A stretch of DNA of 64,000 bases from Argyresthia goedartella (GCA_949825045.1 OX463836.1:10433829-10497828), one strand, 5' to 3'; shown: positions 31,586 to 42,870, counted from the first letter of the stretch. Program-made: numbers and translations. The notes: a model not told the origin generated them from the sequence alone.

Positions 31586-32757
31586 CTAAGGTGGCAAATA
31601 ATAATTAGTTGTTAAGGTAGTCTTAACATCTCCTCCTTCTTAACATCTCAAAAACCGAGGTCAGTTGTTACGAGTCGCGATTTTGAACCTTATGCCATGG
31701 TAATAAAATTCAAAACCTGTAACGGAAAAGTGGCGTTATCTAATGCCGTTGGTATTCAAGTGATAAAAAGGTTTGAGGTATCAGGGTTGTATATTTCCAG
31801 TAGTTGTATTTTACAAACTCAATATTGTTTTAAAAATTATGACGTCACATGAATGTGTTTTCATAGAACTCGCGATCAAAATTTTGACAGTTTATAAAAA
31901 ATGAATTTATTCTGACTAGTATTCCAATAGCAAATTAGTCACTAACCATGCTGAGTCTGAAGCAGACTTTTATTGACCCTTTGAAAAGCTGTTTCAGCCT
32001 TAAGAGCGTATTGGTTGTAAATTTCTGATAAAAACAAAATCAATGGTTTACTTTATTTGTCCATCCAAATGACAATAAAAACTTCGATTGTACTGCAGTC
32101 AGAGTTATATGTGTGACGTGTGCTTGAAATTAATCAGACAATCAAGCTGAAAATGCTAATTGCACAAAGCTCCTAGTAACCGTGTATCTGGTCGTCGAAT
32201 GCGTCTGTCAACAACATGATTTATGTTAGGCGCCATGTTTGTTTTAATTTTATTTTGCCCTTTCCATTTCAAAAGCGGCGTCTTTTGTTGATTAGAAGCG
32301 CGATTACGTGTTTTGTTTCTGAGTGGGCGTCAAGAATTTCGGCTTGTTAAAATCCGGTAGTTGACTGTTTAGTTAAAAGCTAAAGTTACGTTCACTTGAG
32401 ACCCACATTACTAAGGATTTTTTACTGGCCGCCATTTCTAATTCATAAACTAATTCATGGAGGCCGTCAAAGGTGTACTTGTATTCTGTTCCTAACTTCT
32501 ACGTATATGGAGAGAGTTAACAACTAACCTATCTTCTATCCATAATCTGCAGATTTGAGACTGCTAATCTGATATAAATTCCATAGCGCAATTGTCAAAT
32601 GTGACGCGTCATCTGCAGATCCCGGATGAGATAGGTTATTGCGATCGGCCTATTCGTCTGGTAAAATCCCTTTCCGCGGCACACGTAAAATTGTTATAAC
32701 ACGGCTAGTTAAATCAATCGATATTTCTTACTTAAATGACTGAACTTGTTATTAATC
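31586..32757. other. Unassigned intergenic DNA
   Basis: No gene or repeat recognised in about 1.2 kb of A+T-rich sequence. Confidence 0.4.
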
Positions 32758-33047
32758 GGCAACAAATATAATGGTCGAAAAATATAATTGGCAAATATTT
32801 TTGGCAACTTTTGGTGATCATGAAAAGTTGCCAAAAATATCAGGGCAAAATACTAATAGGGTAAAGGGGATGAGCGAAGCGAAGCGCCCTTTATCCTTCA
32901 TGTTAGGTTGAAAATGTAAGAACAATAAAAATACTTAAAACATAAACTTGAGTAAACAAAATATAAAAAAGACGTTTGGTGATCATTTATCTAAACACAA
33001 TTTGGTGGTCGTTTCGAATTTATTGGTGATCGTTTTAACATAAGCCT
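32758..33047. mobile_element. R5a MITE
   Basis: From GGCAACAAATATAATGGTCG to CGTTTTAACATAAGCC, with the core GGGTAAAGGGGATGAGCGAA and GTTAGGTTGAAAATGTAAGA. Confidence 0.88.
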
Positions 33048-33412
33048 TATTAATCTACCTACGATATACTAGTTTCGTTTTCGGACTAATACATCGTTAC
33101 CCTTCTCTCGTGAACTCGTAAAGGGGAACTTTCAGTCGACGTCCATTTTGTTTCATTTTGGACTCTTTGAAGTGTCCACGCCTCTGTAGTGCGGACATTA
33201 ATTTATTTATTTATGTGTCCGCTTCTCGGTAATTCACGTTTTACTCGTGCTTGAGTTTGGATACCGCCCTAGAATGCCCTAGCTAGACTACAGACTGAAA
33301 TACGGAAGTTTTACTGATTTTCGGGTGAAATTGTGATCATGAATCGAGAGTTGAAGCGAATAATATATGTAGTTTATTTATTTATTTAAAAAGAATTTCG
33401 CCCCCTCTACTC
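33048..33412. other. Unassigned intergenic DNA
   Basis: Nothing recognised. Confidence 0.35.
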
Positions 33413-33652
33413 GACCCGAATGGCCGAGTTGGCAATGACCCCGCCTACGAAGCCAAGGGTCCCGGATTAGAGTCCCGGTGGGGGCAAATATTTGTTTGGT
33501 GAGAAAGGATGTTTGTACCCTAGTCATAGTTGATTATCTAAGTATAATATTTATGTATATAAGTATGTGAATCGTTGCCTAGTACCCAAGATATAGGGAA
33601 TCATAGTTTGGGGCTAGATCAATGTGTGTAAATAGTGTCCAAGGTATTATCA
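33413..33652 (+). mobile_element. S3 tRNA-derived SINE
   Basis: GACCCGAATGGCCGAGTTGG, then GGATTAGAGTCCCGGTGGGG (mutated B box), the S3 body, and an ATTATCATTA tail that abuts an R5c fragment. Confidence 0.92.
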
Positions 33653-33845
33653 TTATAGTCTTCACCTAAGCTACTGCCCTGGCATTTCCTTTGCAATTCA
33701 AGTTTAACCAGTTCACAATTTAACGGTTTTTATTACAAACTATCGCTTCATATGACAGTTTCCAATTTATCGATAGTTTGTAAACTAACGAGAAAACAAC
33801 GTTAGATTATAAACCAACGGTTTTGACAATCCTACGGTGACATAT
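33653..33845. mobile_element. R5c MITE, left part replaced by the SINE junction
   Basis: Contains a core piece (CTTCACCTAAGCTACTGCCC) and ends AACCAACGGTTTTGACAATC + CTACGGTGACATATA, as in the R5c copies at 39,397 and 53,622. The left inverted repeat is missing. Confidence 0.7.
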
Positions 33846-33980
33846 AAAATAGAGAAGTCATACTCTTGTAGGATATTTCACCAGCGGGGGAAGGACATCT
33901 CGTTTTTCAAACGTCGCTCCTAGCGAACTGCAATCTGTCACGATCTCGAAACATATTCCCAGTAAGCAAACTAAAATGCA

Positions 33981-34082
33981 CATACATTCCATCAGGCCCC
34001 ACACTAGGATACCCTGTGTTGTGGAAACCAGAAGCAGCGACGTCACACACATATAAACATCCAAGACCTGAGGGTTTTTTAC
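33981..34082 (-). mobile_element. S2 SINE tail only
   Basis: CCCCACACTAGGATACCCTG and AACATCCAAGACCTGAGGGT are the reversed S2 tail; the tRNA head is missing. Confidence 0.8.
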
Positions 34083-35342
34083 GTTTAGGTACCTCAATGG
34101 GTAATATAAATTACATGCCATTTTTGACAAAACTCAAAATTTACATAAATGTTTCTGCGATGTTATAAAACGCATATACCTATTATTAACAGCCAAGTTG
34201 TACACTTATTATTGTTCAGCTTGGCTATTTGATATAGAAAAAGATGGCAAAATACATAAGTGACCTATTAGTGGGCTACTGCATGTTTTATTAGATATCT
34301 AAGTTTTTTTTTACTTTGCAATTGTTGCTATCATTTCATTTCATTTCTACATTACATTGGCAAGCTGTACCTATCTGACTGAAAATAAAGATAAAAGTTC
34401 AATCATAAAGTAACTCGTGTTTGCCCTTATGACATGATATTTTATTACGAAGACCGCGCATTCGAACAATAGCCCTTTAATAATTGGTTTCACTGTACTT
34501 TCCATGTTTTGAAATATATTTCTGCAAGCCACAAAGGAGGATAATCACATTTTAATCCAACCTATTTCAAGATGAGCAAAAAACTGCGAGTATTTGTTCG
34601 GCGGAAAAAAAAAGCTTTATTTTTCGCCCGGAGGTCCGTACATTTTTAATTTTCAATTTCTTTTTTATTTCAACATTCCATATTCGAAATTTGGCTAATC
34701 CTGGCGCGTCCATTAGATAATTAAGTACTGCCTTCTGTGGCGCGAGGGATTTTCTACTCTGTGCGTATGGACGTTAGGGCGAAAAAGAACAGCCCTCACA
34801 AAAATATAGGGGGTGGGTTCCTAACCATCCATTATTCTTAGAGATATAACAACATTAAAATGTTATTTATCAGTTTTCTTTTAACTAAATCCAAATCTTT
34901 TGTCTAAAAATGAGGTTTACTTGCAATAAGCTTATTTATTCTCACCATTTGTAAATCGCTTAAGGCTGGTCACCCGACACTGAAACTTAGAATTTCCTAC
35001 CATTAGCGGGAAAACAAACTAAAAAGCTAAAAATAAAGTATCGAGAGCAACTATTTTATTGAATAAATTATAATGAGTTCAAATGAGATTGAAATTGAAT
35101 GTTCTCAAGCCAAATTGGCCATGGAAAATTTTATACCAAAGAAGTCCAGGGAAAGGTAGGTATAAAAAAGTTTACGAGAATATGTCCGGCCGAATTTTAA
35201 AAGGCTTTTTCATTGAATTTTCATTAATTCCTTGCATTTTTTTGAGAAAAGCACAAGCCTCCGCAGAAATGGCAAAATGTCTTGCAATGGCTGACTTTCC
35301 CCGCCAAAGCAGTAATGCACTTTTTTATAACGAATAAATAAA
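34083..35342. other. Unassigned intergenic DNA
   Basis: The 84-codon frame at 35,083-35,337 is basic but lacks any recognised motif. No gene called. Confidence 0.4.
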
Positions 35343-35654
35343 TGCAACAAATATAATGATCACCAAAATATTTTTTCCCACCCAAAATGGCTAACTGATC
35401 ACCAAAAGTTGCAGAAAATATCAGGGCAAAATGCTGCGGTAGTTTCGCTTTGCTTTACCTTTCGTGTTAGGTTGAACATGTAAGAACAACAAAAAATACT
35501 TAAAACATAAACTTAAGTACACAAAACATAAAAAGAAGTTTGGTGATCATTTAACCAAACACAATTTGATGGTCGTTTACTAATTCTGGCGGTCGTTTCG
35601 AATTTATTGGTAGTAAAATAGGTGTGTTTTTGGTGATCGTTTAAACATAAGCCA
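35343..35654. mobile_element. R5a MITE, full length
   Basis: From TGCAACAAATATAATGATCA to GGTGATCGTTTAAACATAAG. The core is partly shortened to GGTAGTTTCGCTTTGCTTTA. GTGTTAGGTTGAACATGTAA is intact. Confidence 0.9.
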
Positions 35655-36022
35655 TAAATAAATAACAAGAACATGCAAATGCGGTGAGAATCAATAAATA
35701 AATATTTTGATAAACAGATTTTGGGAAACTTTTCTATCGAGCTAAAATAATCAAATTAAGTTTATACGTCAGTGATCTGATCGTGATCACTCATAATCAA
35801 CAAGCTTATATAAAGCAACAACTGCTTTTATACTCATTATTTTATTTTATTTACTTTGCGTAATTTGAGAATTACAAAATGCTGTTTTGGCCTATTGCGT
35901 CACTTTTTAGTAAGATGAGCATCTGAAGGAGTCAAATAATGTTCGGCGTTCGTTTGAATGTCATAATTTGTCGAAAGTTGATACATTATGGTCATAATGT
36001 ATCAATATTCAAATAAAAAATG
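35655..36022. other. Unassigned intergenic DNA
   Basis: Nothing recognised; ATTATGGTCATAATGTATCA at 35,985 is a small palindromic word like that inside MD. Confidence 0.35.
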
Positions 36023-36560
36023 AGTTTATCTACACACGTATCATAAACCCTCTTTACTGCGTTCAAAAACCGCACGTTACGATCAGCATTATGTTAAACT
36101 ACTTGGTAAAAACTCGTTTCGTATCTGGAAAACTACACATAATGGTCATTATGTGTAGTTTTTCTACATATAATGACATTCAAATTTCGAACGCCGACGC
36201 CCACCCGCGTGCCGTCCCTAGTTTGTCTGTGAAGTTGGTACTGACATTCAAATTTCGAACGCCGACGCCCGCCTGCGTGAAGTTGGTGCTACAGAACAAG
36301 CTAAACAACTGCAGAGCAACAATGCCGGTCAAACATGCGGTTCCTGAACACATCAAAGAGAGCTCATGATATGTGTGTAGATAAACTAGTGTATGTAACT
36401 GTACATAATTAGGCATTAAAACTCTCGAGTTTTAATGCCCTCCATTATGCAGCAGTCACATAAACTACTATTTTACTTCGTAGTTTATCATTAATGCTGG
36501 TCGTAACGTGCGGTTTTTTGGACGCAGTTAAGAGGGTTTATGATACGTGTGTAGATAAAC
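36023..36560 (+). mobile_element. MD fold-back element, full length
   Basis: Left end GTTTATCTACACACGTATCA, with AACCCTCTTTACTGCGTTCA and AACCGCACGTTACGATCAGC, is matched by the inverted right end (ATTAATGCTGGTCGTAACGT up to GTGTGTAGATAAAC). Inside it holds the hairpin ACTACACATAATG/CATTATGTGTAGT and a tandem repeat of CAAATTTCGAACGCCGACGC. It also holds an internal GATATGTGTGTAGATAAAC and the palindromic CATTAAAACTCTCGAGTTTT. It is a composite of stacked inverted repeats with no protein. Confidence 0.92.
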
Positions 36561-36668
36561 TTCTAACGAACTGAATCTACCACCCTGGTTTATATGCCAT
36601 AGATTCTATATTGTAACCCCGTTTTTTATTAGTTTAGTAGCATTTCCTCTGAAATTGGTCTCACTAAT

Positions 36669-37465
36669 TAGTTAACCGAGCGAGCAAAGCGTGTCCGTGC
36701 AGCTTGATAGGCAAAAAGTCTGTTCTCGTCTACAGGTCGCATTTCTCAACGGATTCTCGTGAAAATTTGTGAGCAGGTCCCAGAATTATGTACATTTTTT
36801 TATTTCGATTCTTTTTTTTTTAATGGCGGAGATGTAGTTGAAAATTAAAATAAAACCGGTCAAGTGCGAGTCTAACACGCGCACGAAGGGTTCCGTACCT
36901 CCGTACAATGGTAATGGTAGGGATGGTGTGGAGTGAATAGTTTAGATTTTACATAGCAAAATGTTGTATACAAAGTTTTTGGTGCGGCTACTTTCACACT
37001 CCATGTAAGTAACCAGGTGCATTCATAAGTTTGTATTTGGTTAACAAATAAATAAAATATATTTTTTCTGTTTATTTTTTTTGTATTTGTTATAGCGGCA
37101 ACAGAAATACATCATCTGCGAAAATTTCAACTGTCAATAGTCATATTACGGTTCATGAGATACAGCCTGGTGACAGACGGACGGACGGACAGCGGAGTCT
37201 TAGTAATAGGGTCTCGTTTTACTCTTTGGGTACGGAACCCTAAAAAAATCCGCAACAGCCCAAATGGCTTGCACGATTTTAACAAATTACTTGTCTTTGG
37301 ATTTGTAGAGACCGTGGGATTGACTGTTGCCATATTATATTAAAAAAAAGCTAATAAGTTGGTTTTTAGATGGCAAAATGTAGTTTTACAAAGTTATTGG
37401 TGCGCCTACTTTCAAACTCCATGTACGTAACCAGGTGCATTCATAAGTTAGTATGTTGCAAGTTC
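36669..37465 (+). repeat. R6 repeat plus mobile module, interrupted by R4
   Basis: R6 (AACCGAGCGAGCAAAGCG, CAACGGATTCTCGTGAAAAT, AATGGCGGAGATGTAG) is broken by R4 at 36,850-37,248. It resumes with CCGCAACAGCCCAAATGGCT and then the module ATGGCAAAATGTAGTTTTAC to CATGTACGTAACCAGGTGCA. Confidence 0.8.
36850..37248 (+). mobile_element. R4 element nested in R6
   Basis: From AAACCGGTCAAGTGCGAGTC to TTGGGTACGGAACCCTAAAA, with a short GACGG block. It is more diverged than the three young copies. Confidence 0.92.
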
Positions 37466-37550
37466 AGCTTTCCTCCAACAGACCCGCTTCAGCTCACAGA
37501 GCCTAGTAGTAATCCATGATCCGGCTGCATTGATTGCTAGCTGACACCCG

Positions 37551-37767
37551 ACGACACGAATGGCCGAGTCGGCATTCCCGGGTTCGAGTCCCGGCCAATA
37601 TTTGTTTGATGAGAACGGATGTTTGTATCCTAGTCATGGTTGTTTATGTATCTAAGTATAATATTTATCTATATAAGTATGTGTATCGTTGTCCAGTACC
37701 CAAGATACAGGGAATCCTAGTTTGGGGCTAGATCATTTGTGTAAATGGTGTCCAAGGTATTATTATA
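37551..37767 (+). mobile_element. S3 SINE with shortened head
   Basis: ACGACACGAATGGCCGAGTC joins directly to GGCATTCCCGGGTTCGAGTC, losing about 30 bp between the A and B boxes. The S3 body and (ATT)n-like end are normal. Confidence 0.9.
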
Positions 37768-38254
37768 AAAACCGTATGTGCGCAACGTTTGTTGTACATG
37801 GGTTTGGTTATCATAGCCTTGCCATCTTAGGTGAAGTAGGGTATATGGCACAATGGGAATTTAGAACCAAAATAGTTGTCACATCGGCACTCCCGTGTGG
37901 GTTCAGAGTTCAAACAGTAAACAAACTTCTCCACTGTAGGGTGAGAATAAGGAAGGAGCCGTAGAGAATCACGAAAATAGAGTTCGTTCGGGCGATGAGC
38001 TTGTATCTTAAACATACTTCAATATAAGTTTCTTGTGGAAAGTTGTTCATTATGACGAGTACTTTAAACTTATATCATTCATCATCATTTAGTTAGCTAA
38101 TTAAAAATAGTTTTATTACATCAATAGTGACTATAGGGAGTATAGTTCAGTTCACAATGTGCTAGCTACCTTGATAATTAGGGAGTGTATGAATATACTG
38201 AAATCTCTGCGGCTACCTGTCACGCAATATGGAGTATTTAATAACGGCAGCAAA
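37768..38254. other. Intergenic; ME fragment at 38,025-38,100
   Basis: TTTCTTGTGGAAAGTTGTTC and TTAGCTAATTAAAAATAG are an eroded right half of ME. Nothing else was recognised. Confidence 0.45.
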
Positions 38255-38522
38255 TACAAGGTGGCATTTCATTAGCTGACCATATTTTGGTAAATTAAAG
38301 TACCCATCATTATGAACAACTTTCCCCAAGAAACATATGGTCGCAATTGGAAAAGAATATTCATTCCTCAGTACAATGAACCGATCAGCTGATTACAAAT
38401 TACTATCGGGGACCCAAAAATTGTTATCGTTTGCGACCATATGTTTCTTGGGGAAAGTTGTACATAATGACGGGTACTATCATTCCTTAAAATATGGTCA
38501 GCTAATTAAATGTCACCTTGTA
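38255..38522. mobile_element. ME fold-back MITE, 268 bp
   Basis: TACAAGGTGGCATTTCATTA to ATTAAATGTCACCTTGTA. It has the same length and layout as 29,699-29,966. Confidence 0.94.
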
Positions 38523-38695
38523 TATTGTTTAGCAATTTAAGTTTTTTACTCTCAAATATGTTAAATGTTGTTTCACGGAAGCGAGTTGGTTGCTATAGGT
38601 CCATTTCTATTTGATTACTACAGAAGTTAGGTTTGTTAGGTGACACCTTTATAATAACACAATCTGTACCATAGGGTGTACAATGTGTATGTACA

Positions 38696-38919
38696 TACAA
38701 GATGACATTTAATTAGCTGACCATATTTTGGGGAATGAAAGCTCCCATTATTATGAACAACTTTCCCCACGAAACATGGTCGCAGATGAAAATAAAGTTT
38801 CGTCCCTCAATACATTGACCCGATCAGCTGATAACAAGTTAATATGGTAGACATGTTGTTTTTTTGTTCGCGACCATATGTTTCTTGGGGAATGTTGTTC
38901 ATAATAATGGGTACTATTA
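38696..38919. mobile_element. ME fold-back MITE, right-truncated
   Basis: Starts TACAAGATGACATTTAATTA and ends at GTTCATAATAATGGGTACTA. The right inverted repeat is replaced by a TATAGTATA-type simple repeat (38,920-38,950). Confidence 0.9.
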
Positions 38920-38994
38920 TATAGTATATATAGTATAGTATGGTATAGTAAATTTGGGATGAAAGTTATTTTTTTTTGGTGTAACTTTTTACTC

Positions 38995-39100
38995 TATATT
39001 GCGTGACAGTTAGCCATAAGCCTTGAATAACTGGCTGAAAGTGGGCACTATCCAGTGGGCCAGTGCCACCCCCCCGTATGCATAAAAGGGTGATGCTATG
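38995..39100 (+). mobile_element. S1 SINE tail fragment
   Basis: TATTGCGTGACAGTTAGCCA, GCCTTGAATAACTGGCTGAA and CGTATGCATAAAAGGGTGAT. No head. Confidence 0.7.
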
Positions 39101-39396
39101 TCTCTAGTACTACATCTAGTTTGGTTCGGTTCACAATAAAGTGAGCTCGCCCGAGGCACTTCTGTATCGGATGATTGCTGGCATTCAACTCTTGTTTAAA
39201 ATGATATGACATCTCAACATTTCCATCGACATTCATACTAGAATGTCTAATTGTTAATCATTTGGATGAGCATGATATTTCAGTTTGTAAAGGTCGATAC
39301 TATGGAACGACCGATCAATTGTCATCGTTATGCTATTTGTCTGTGAATTTTTTTTCCCAAATGCGCGCTTTTTAGGAATATCTTATTCTATGTATC

Positions 39397-39754
39397 TGTC
39401 ACTTTAAGATTGGCAAAACCGTTAGTTGATAATCTAATGTTTTTTTCTCGTTAGTTGGTCAACTATTGACAAATAGTAAACTGAAACGTACTGCTTACTA
39501 TATGACGCGTTAGTTGATAAACTAACGGTTAAAACCGTAAAATAGAATTGAAAAACGAAATACTAGGGCAAACACTGCGGGTAGCTTAGGTGAAGACTAG
39601 AGGGGGCGAGCGCAGCGAAGCTCCCGAATAGTCTTCGTGTTAGGTTGACATGTAAGAATAAAAGAAACGTAAATTCTAAACCCTGTTAGTCTGGTTTACT
39701 ATCTGTAGAAAGTTGATCAACTAACTAACGGTTTTGACTATCTTACGGTGAAAT
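39397..39754. mobile_element. R5c MITE, longest copy
   Basis: The left end TGTCACTTTAAGATTGGCAA + AACCGTTAGTTGAT is matched on the right by CTAACGGTTTTGACTATCTT + ACGGTGAAATA. The core has TAGCTTAGGTGAAGACTAGA, GGGGGCGAGCGCAGCGAAGC and TTCGTGTTAGGTTGACATGT. Confidence 0.85.
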
Positions 39755-40194
39755 ATACATTAAAATATACAACTTGTTACCAAATGACATAAAGAGATTC
39801 CTCCTTATTCATAAAAATTATCAAACCTATGATAGCTAAAATGTGCTTTGTCCCTTTCTCACAAACACAAATTTCAAAGTGACAGACAAAGACAAACGAA
39901 TTATAGCGGCATTATTAAAATAAAAATAAAATAAAATAATAGTTAAAATAGGTTTATTAGACGTTTATGAATAAGGCGGTTTATATTTAAATTCCTTTTA
40001 AAATAATGTTACTAGAGTCCATAAAAATAAAGTATACTATGATATGAGTAGGGACTTAAATCATAAAGAATGAATACTAACTACATTCTTAAAAGTTATT
40101 GGGGTGGCCTGAGTTCTCTTGCCGTTTCTTTCTCGACCAAAAAGCCCACGGCCTATGAAGCGGAGAGCACATCCTACTAATAAATTACCTACTA
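39755..40194. other. A+T-rich, possible LINE 3'-UTR debris
   Basis: GAGTTCTCTTGCCGTTTCTT at 40,111 resembles a word common in lepidopteran LINE tails. No gene. Confidence 0.35.
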
Positions 40195-40965
40195 CTCTTA
40201 ATCATCATCATCTATCAGCCCACACCTACCCACTGCTGGGTATATGCCTCTTCTCTACTACGCCATCCACTCTGGTCCCGTGCCTCCCGCACCCACTGCT
40301 TACCGGTGATGATGGAGGTGATGTCGTCCGTCCACCTGGCTGGTGGTCTGCCTACTGGGCGTGTTGCGGTTCTGGGCAGCCACTCATTTACCGCATTGGT
40401 TCACCTGCCGTCTTCCCTCGGTGCCAAGTGCCCTGCCCACCCCCACTTCAGTCTCTTGATTCGCTTGCCGACATCGACGACCTTACTACGACGACTTAGT
40501 TCTGTATTGCGAATACGAGCCAGAAGTCCAATGCCTAGCACGGAACGCTCCATGGTCCTCTGTGAGACTTTTCTTTTGAGCATGTTCGCCTTTCTCAGGG
40601 TCCATGTTTCGGCACCATATGTAAGTGTGGGCAGGACTCATTGGTAATAAGTCCTGGTCTTTAGGTTTTGAGGGATCTTGGACTTGATGACTTCTTTCAG
40701 CTTCCCAAAAGCAGCTCAACCTAACTGAATCCGTCTGCCAATCTCCTTTTCTTGAGATTCTTGGCCAAAGGACAAACACTGTGCAAGATAAACATAACTG
40801 TCCACTGCCTCAATAGGGGAGGGGTATTACCGAAGATTATGTTCGGTATTGACGAGTTATTCGTCATAATTTTAGTCTTGGACATGTTCATCCTAAGGCC
40901 GACCCGCAAAGATGATGTGTGCAGTTCTTCAAACTTTCTTAATAAAAACCTAAAAAAATACAAAG
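40195..40965 (-). pseudogene. RTE-type LINE reverse transcriptase C-terminal remnant
   Basis: On the minus strand, successive pieces read LRVGLRMNMSKTKIMTN, QEKEIGRRIQLG, GKLKEVIKSKIPQNLK, LPTLTYGAETWTLRK, RTMERSVLGIGL and KRLKWGWAGHLAPREDGR. These are followed by a GRPPARWTDDI-type end and a closing motif near 40,225 (CCCACTGCTGGGTATATGCC). This order of motifs is that of the RT thumb and C-terminus of RTE LINEs. Frame changes (near 40,655 and 40,730) and stops show it is dead. The catalytic RT core lies beyond the truncation. The (ATG)n at the 3' side (40,201-40,213) is a usual RTE tail. Confidence 0.9.
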
Positions 40966-41248
40966 GTAAAGAAATATAAATATCCAATAATGTCCAGAAC
41001 AACAAAAAATACTTAAAACATAAACTTAACTACACTTAAAAAAAAAAATTGTATATGTCTTGTGGCCTAGGAACGTTTAGACAACTCGTTAAACGTTTCG
41101 TTCACTCACTTGCCTGACGGAATTTTTGTCGGTATTTAATTAACGGTCTAGAGAGTTAGTTAAGTGTCTGATTTAACCAACCAACTGCGACATATATATC
41201 TGGTTAATAACGGATCCAAAATAACTTTGTTACTTACCATACAGCTGT
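40966..41248. other. A+T-rich; R5-like words
   Basis: AACAACAAAAAATACTTAAA + ACATAAACTTAA at 40,999-41,032 is the R5a and R5b flank of the core without the core itself. Confidence 0.5.
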
Positions 41249-41569
41249 GTGAACTTGGCACCTGACATTAAAAAAAAAAAAATTTTTGTTGCGATTTTCG
41301 ATTTATTTCAAAATTATTTCGATTTCGAAATATATTTTTCTGTTTTACTACAAACGAATTAAATTGCACTACAATCCACTATTAACGATTAGTCATAAGA
41401 AATATCTGAAAAAACTTGGTTTTTCCAATTTCGGGGGCTAAAATTTATTTTTTCATCATATTTTTTTTTTAGTTACTTCAAACGAAAATTGTTTTACTAC
41501 TATCCACTACATATCTTTTGAAAATCGCAACAAAAAATATTTTTTTTTAATGTCGGGTGCCAAGTTCAC
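41249..41569. mobile_element. MH TIR element, intact
   Basis: GTGAACTTGGCACCTGACAT at the left and ATGTCGGGTGCCAAGTTCAC at the right are inverted repeats with one mismatch. The interior is A+T-rich and partly self-complementary (TTGTTGCGATTTTCGA versus TGAAAATCGCAACAAA). Confidence 0.9.
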
Positions 41570-41820
41570 TCAGTTCTACCATACTCTTCATATTCACCGA
41601 TCGAAAGCCATTTATAATCACTTTACCACCTGCGATAGCTGCGAGTATCTCTCAAGCAGAAGTATACCTTACTACTTCAGAATACGGCTGCCCTATCTTC
41701 ACACTTGATATGCTAGAGGAGATGGGCTACCATACAAAATTAAAGCTTGGTGATGGTGTCTTCACGTATGTTGATGTGAGTGAGAACGTAAGCGAGACGT
41801 AGGTGACAGCGGAATTTCGG
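41570..41820 (+). other. Open frame next to MH; possible exon, unproven
   Basis: The frame begins inside MH, but the part outside it (about 41,575-41,802) reads without stops: FTDRKPFIITLPPAIAA, TSEYGCPIFTLDMLEE, then KLKLGDGVFTYVDVS. A GTAAGC donor-like site follows at about 41,788. The family is unknown. It is more ordered than neighbouring frames, but no acceptor or homology can be shown. Confidence 0.25.
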
Positions 41821-41943
41821 AACTATGTTTCGGAACTATGTTCTATTTTGTGGCGACAGCAAACTCAACAGAAAACTGCAATAAGTAATAACATAAAAAT
41901 ATACATCGACGTCGACAAACTTTTGAAGTGAATAACTTCTTTA

Positions 41944-42368
41944 TAGGGATGCAACCGATACGATACCGATACCGATATATCGGCGATATTCCAGGTTTGC
42001 CGATATATCGGCATCGGCGATATTTTTATGGCCGATGATACTTTACTTTTGATGATGATGATGATACAACGATACTTTGCAAATTTCTCACATTAAAAAT
42101 GTAATGTAAATGCGCGGGTTGTCTTGTCTATTTCGTTGCAAACGAAGCACGAACTATGCCTGGGGGAAACCCCGCGCTCTATTTTTAAACAAAAATCTGA
42201 TTAATGTTAATTTTAATAACTAAAACTGTATCAACCTGTCTATATTTTATATTGCCTAATGAAAAATTAACCTGACTTGTATTTTATCTATTTAACATTC
42301 ATTTTTAATTCAATAACCGTATCGGTATCGGTATCGTATTGGCAAAAAGGCGTATCGTTGCATCTCTA
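41944..42368. mobile_element. hAT-like non-autonomous element
   Basis: TAGGGATGCAACCGATACGA at the left and the inverted TAGAGATGCAACGATACGCC at the right frame a run of CGATACCGATACCGATA words. The ends resemble hAT TIRs (TAGxGxTGCAACGATAC). The interior carries a (GAT)n run and no transposase. No 8 bp target duplication was obvious. Confidence 0.7.
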
Positions 42369-42473
42369 CCGTGATTTGTAAATCGAAAAGGGATGAGAAT
42401 GAGGGGTGACAAACCAATCGCTAAAAGTGGTGCCTATTTTTGTTCGGCCACCGACCAAATCATGAAATATGAT

Positions 42474-42658
42474 TGAATAATCAAACGAACTTACCTGTAA
42501 GTGATGTTCGATTGATATTATGCTCGTTGTTGTATCGTCCGAAGATGATGAGAAAACTCGTGTAGTATCGTCTCGATGCTAGCTTCCGTGCCACATAAGT
42601 TTATAAAAACAAAAATTATTAGATCGCATCCTAACATATCAAATCGGAACGCGTCATT
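42474..42658 (+). repeat. DIRS left inverted terminal repeat
   Basis: ATTATGCTCGTTGTTGTATC at 42,517 and onward through GATGCTAGCTTCCGTGCCAC and CGGAACGCGTCATT is the inverse of 47,946-48,084. A further 43 bp outward (TGAATAATCAAACGAACTTA) belongs to the element, because the internal complementary region repeats it. Confidence 0.93.
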
Positions 42659-42756
42659 TAGTTTGAAGTTCGTCTTAGTCTAGGCTGATTCTAAACTCCT
42701 GAACGGGGTCGACTAAGGTCTTAGATCGATGGGAGGGGTGGGACTCATCATCTTCC

Positions 42757-42870
42757 GACGATACAACAACGAGCATAATATCAATCGAACATCACTTACA
42801 GGTAAGTTCGTTTGATTATTCAATTATGCTCGTTGTTGTATCGTCCTCTATGATGAGAAAACTCGTGTAG
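42757..42870. repeat. DIRS internal complementary region
   Basis: The left half (GACGATACAACAACGAGCAT and onward through CGTTTGATTATTCA) is the inverse of the left end 42,474-42,541. The right half (ATTATGCTCGTTGTTGTATC + GTCCTCTATGATGAG) is the inverse of the right end. The join between CGTTTGATTATTCA and ATTATGCTCG therefore records the two termini placed end to end, as in the DIRS1 replication model. Confidence 0.9.

Noticed and set aside
34700..35340. Basic 84-codon frame at 35,083
   Set aside because: No motif, no conserved neighbour, A+T-rich composition as in the surrounding DNA.
40119..40647. Pro- and Ser-rich forward frames of 113-126 codons
   Set aside because: They are antisense to a recognisable RTE LINE remnant.
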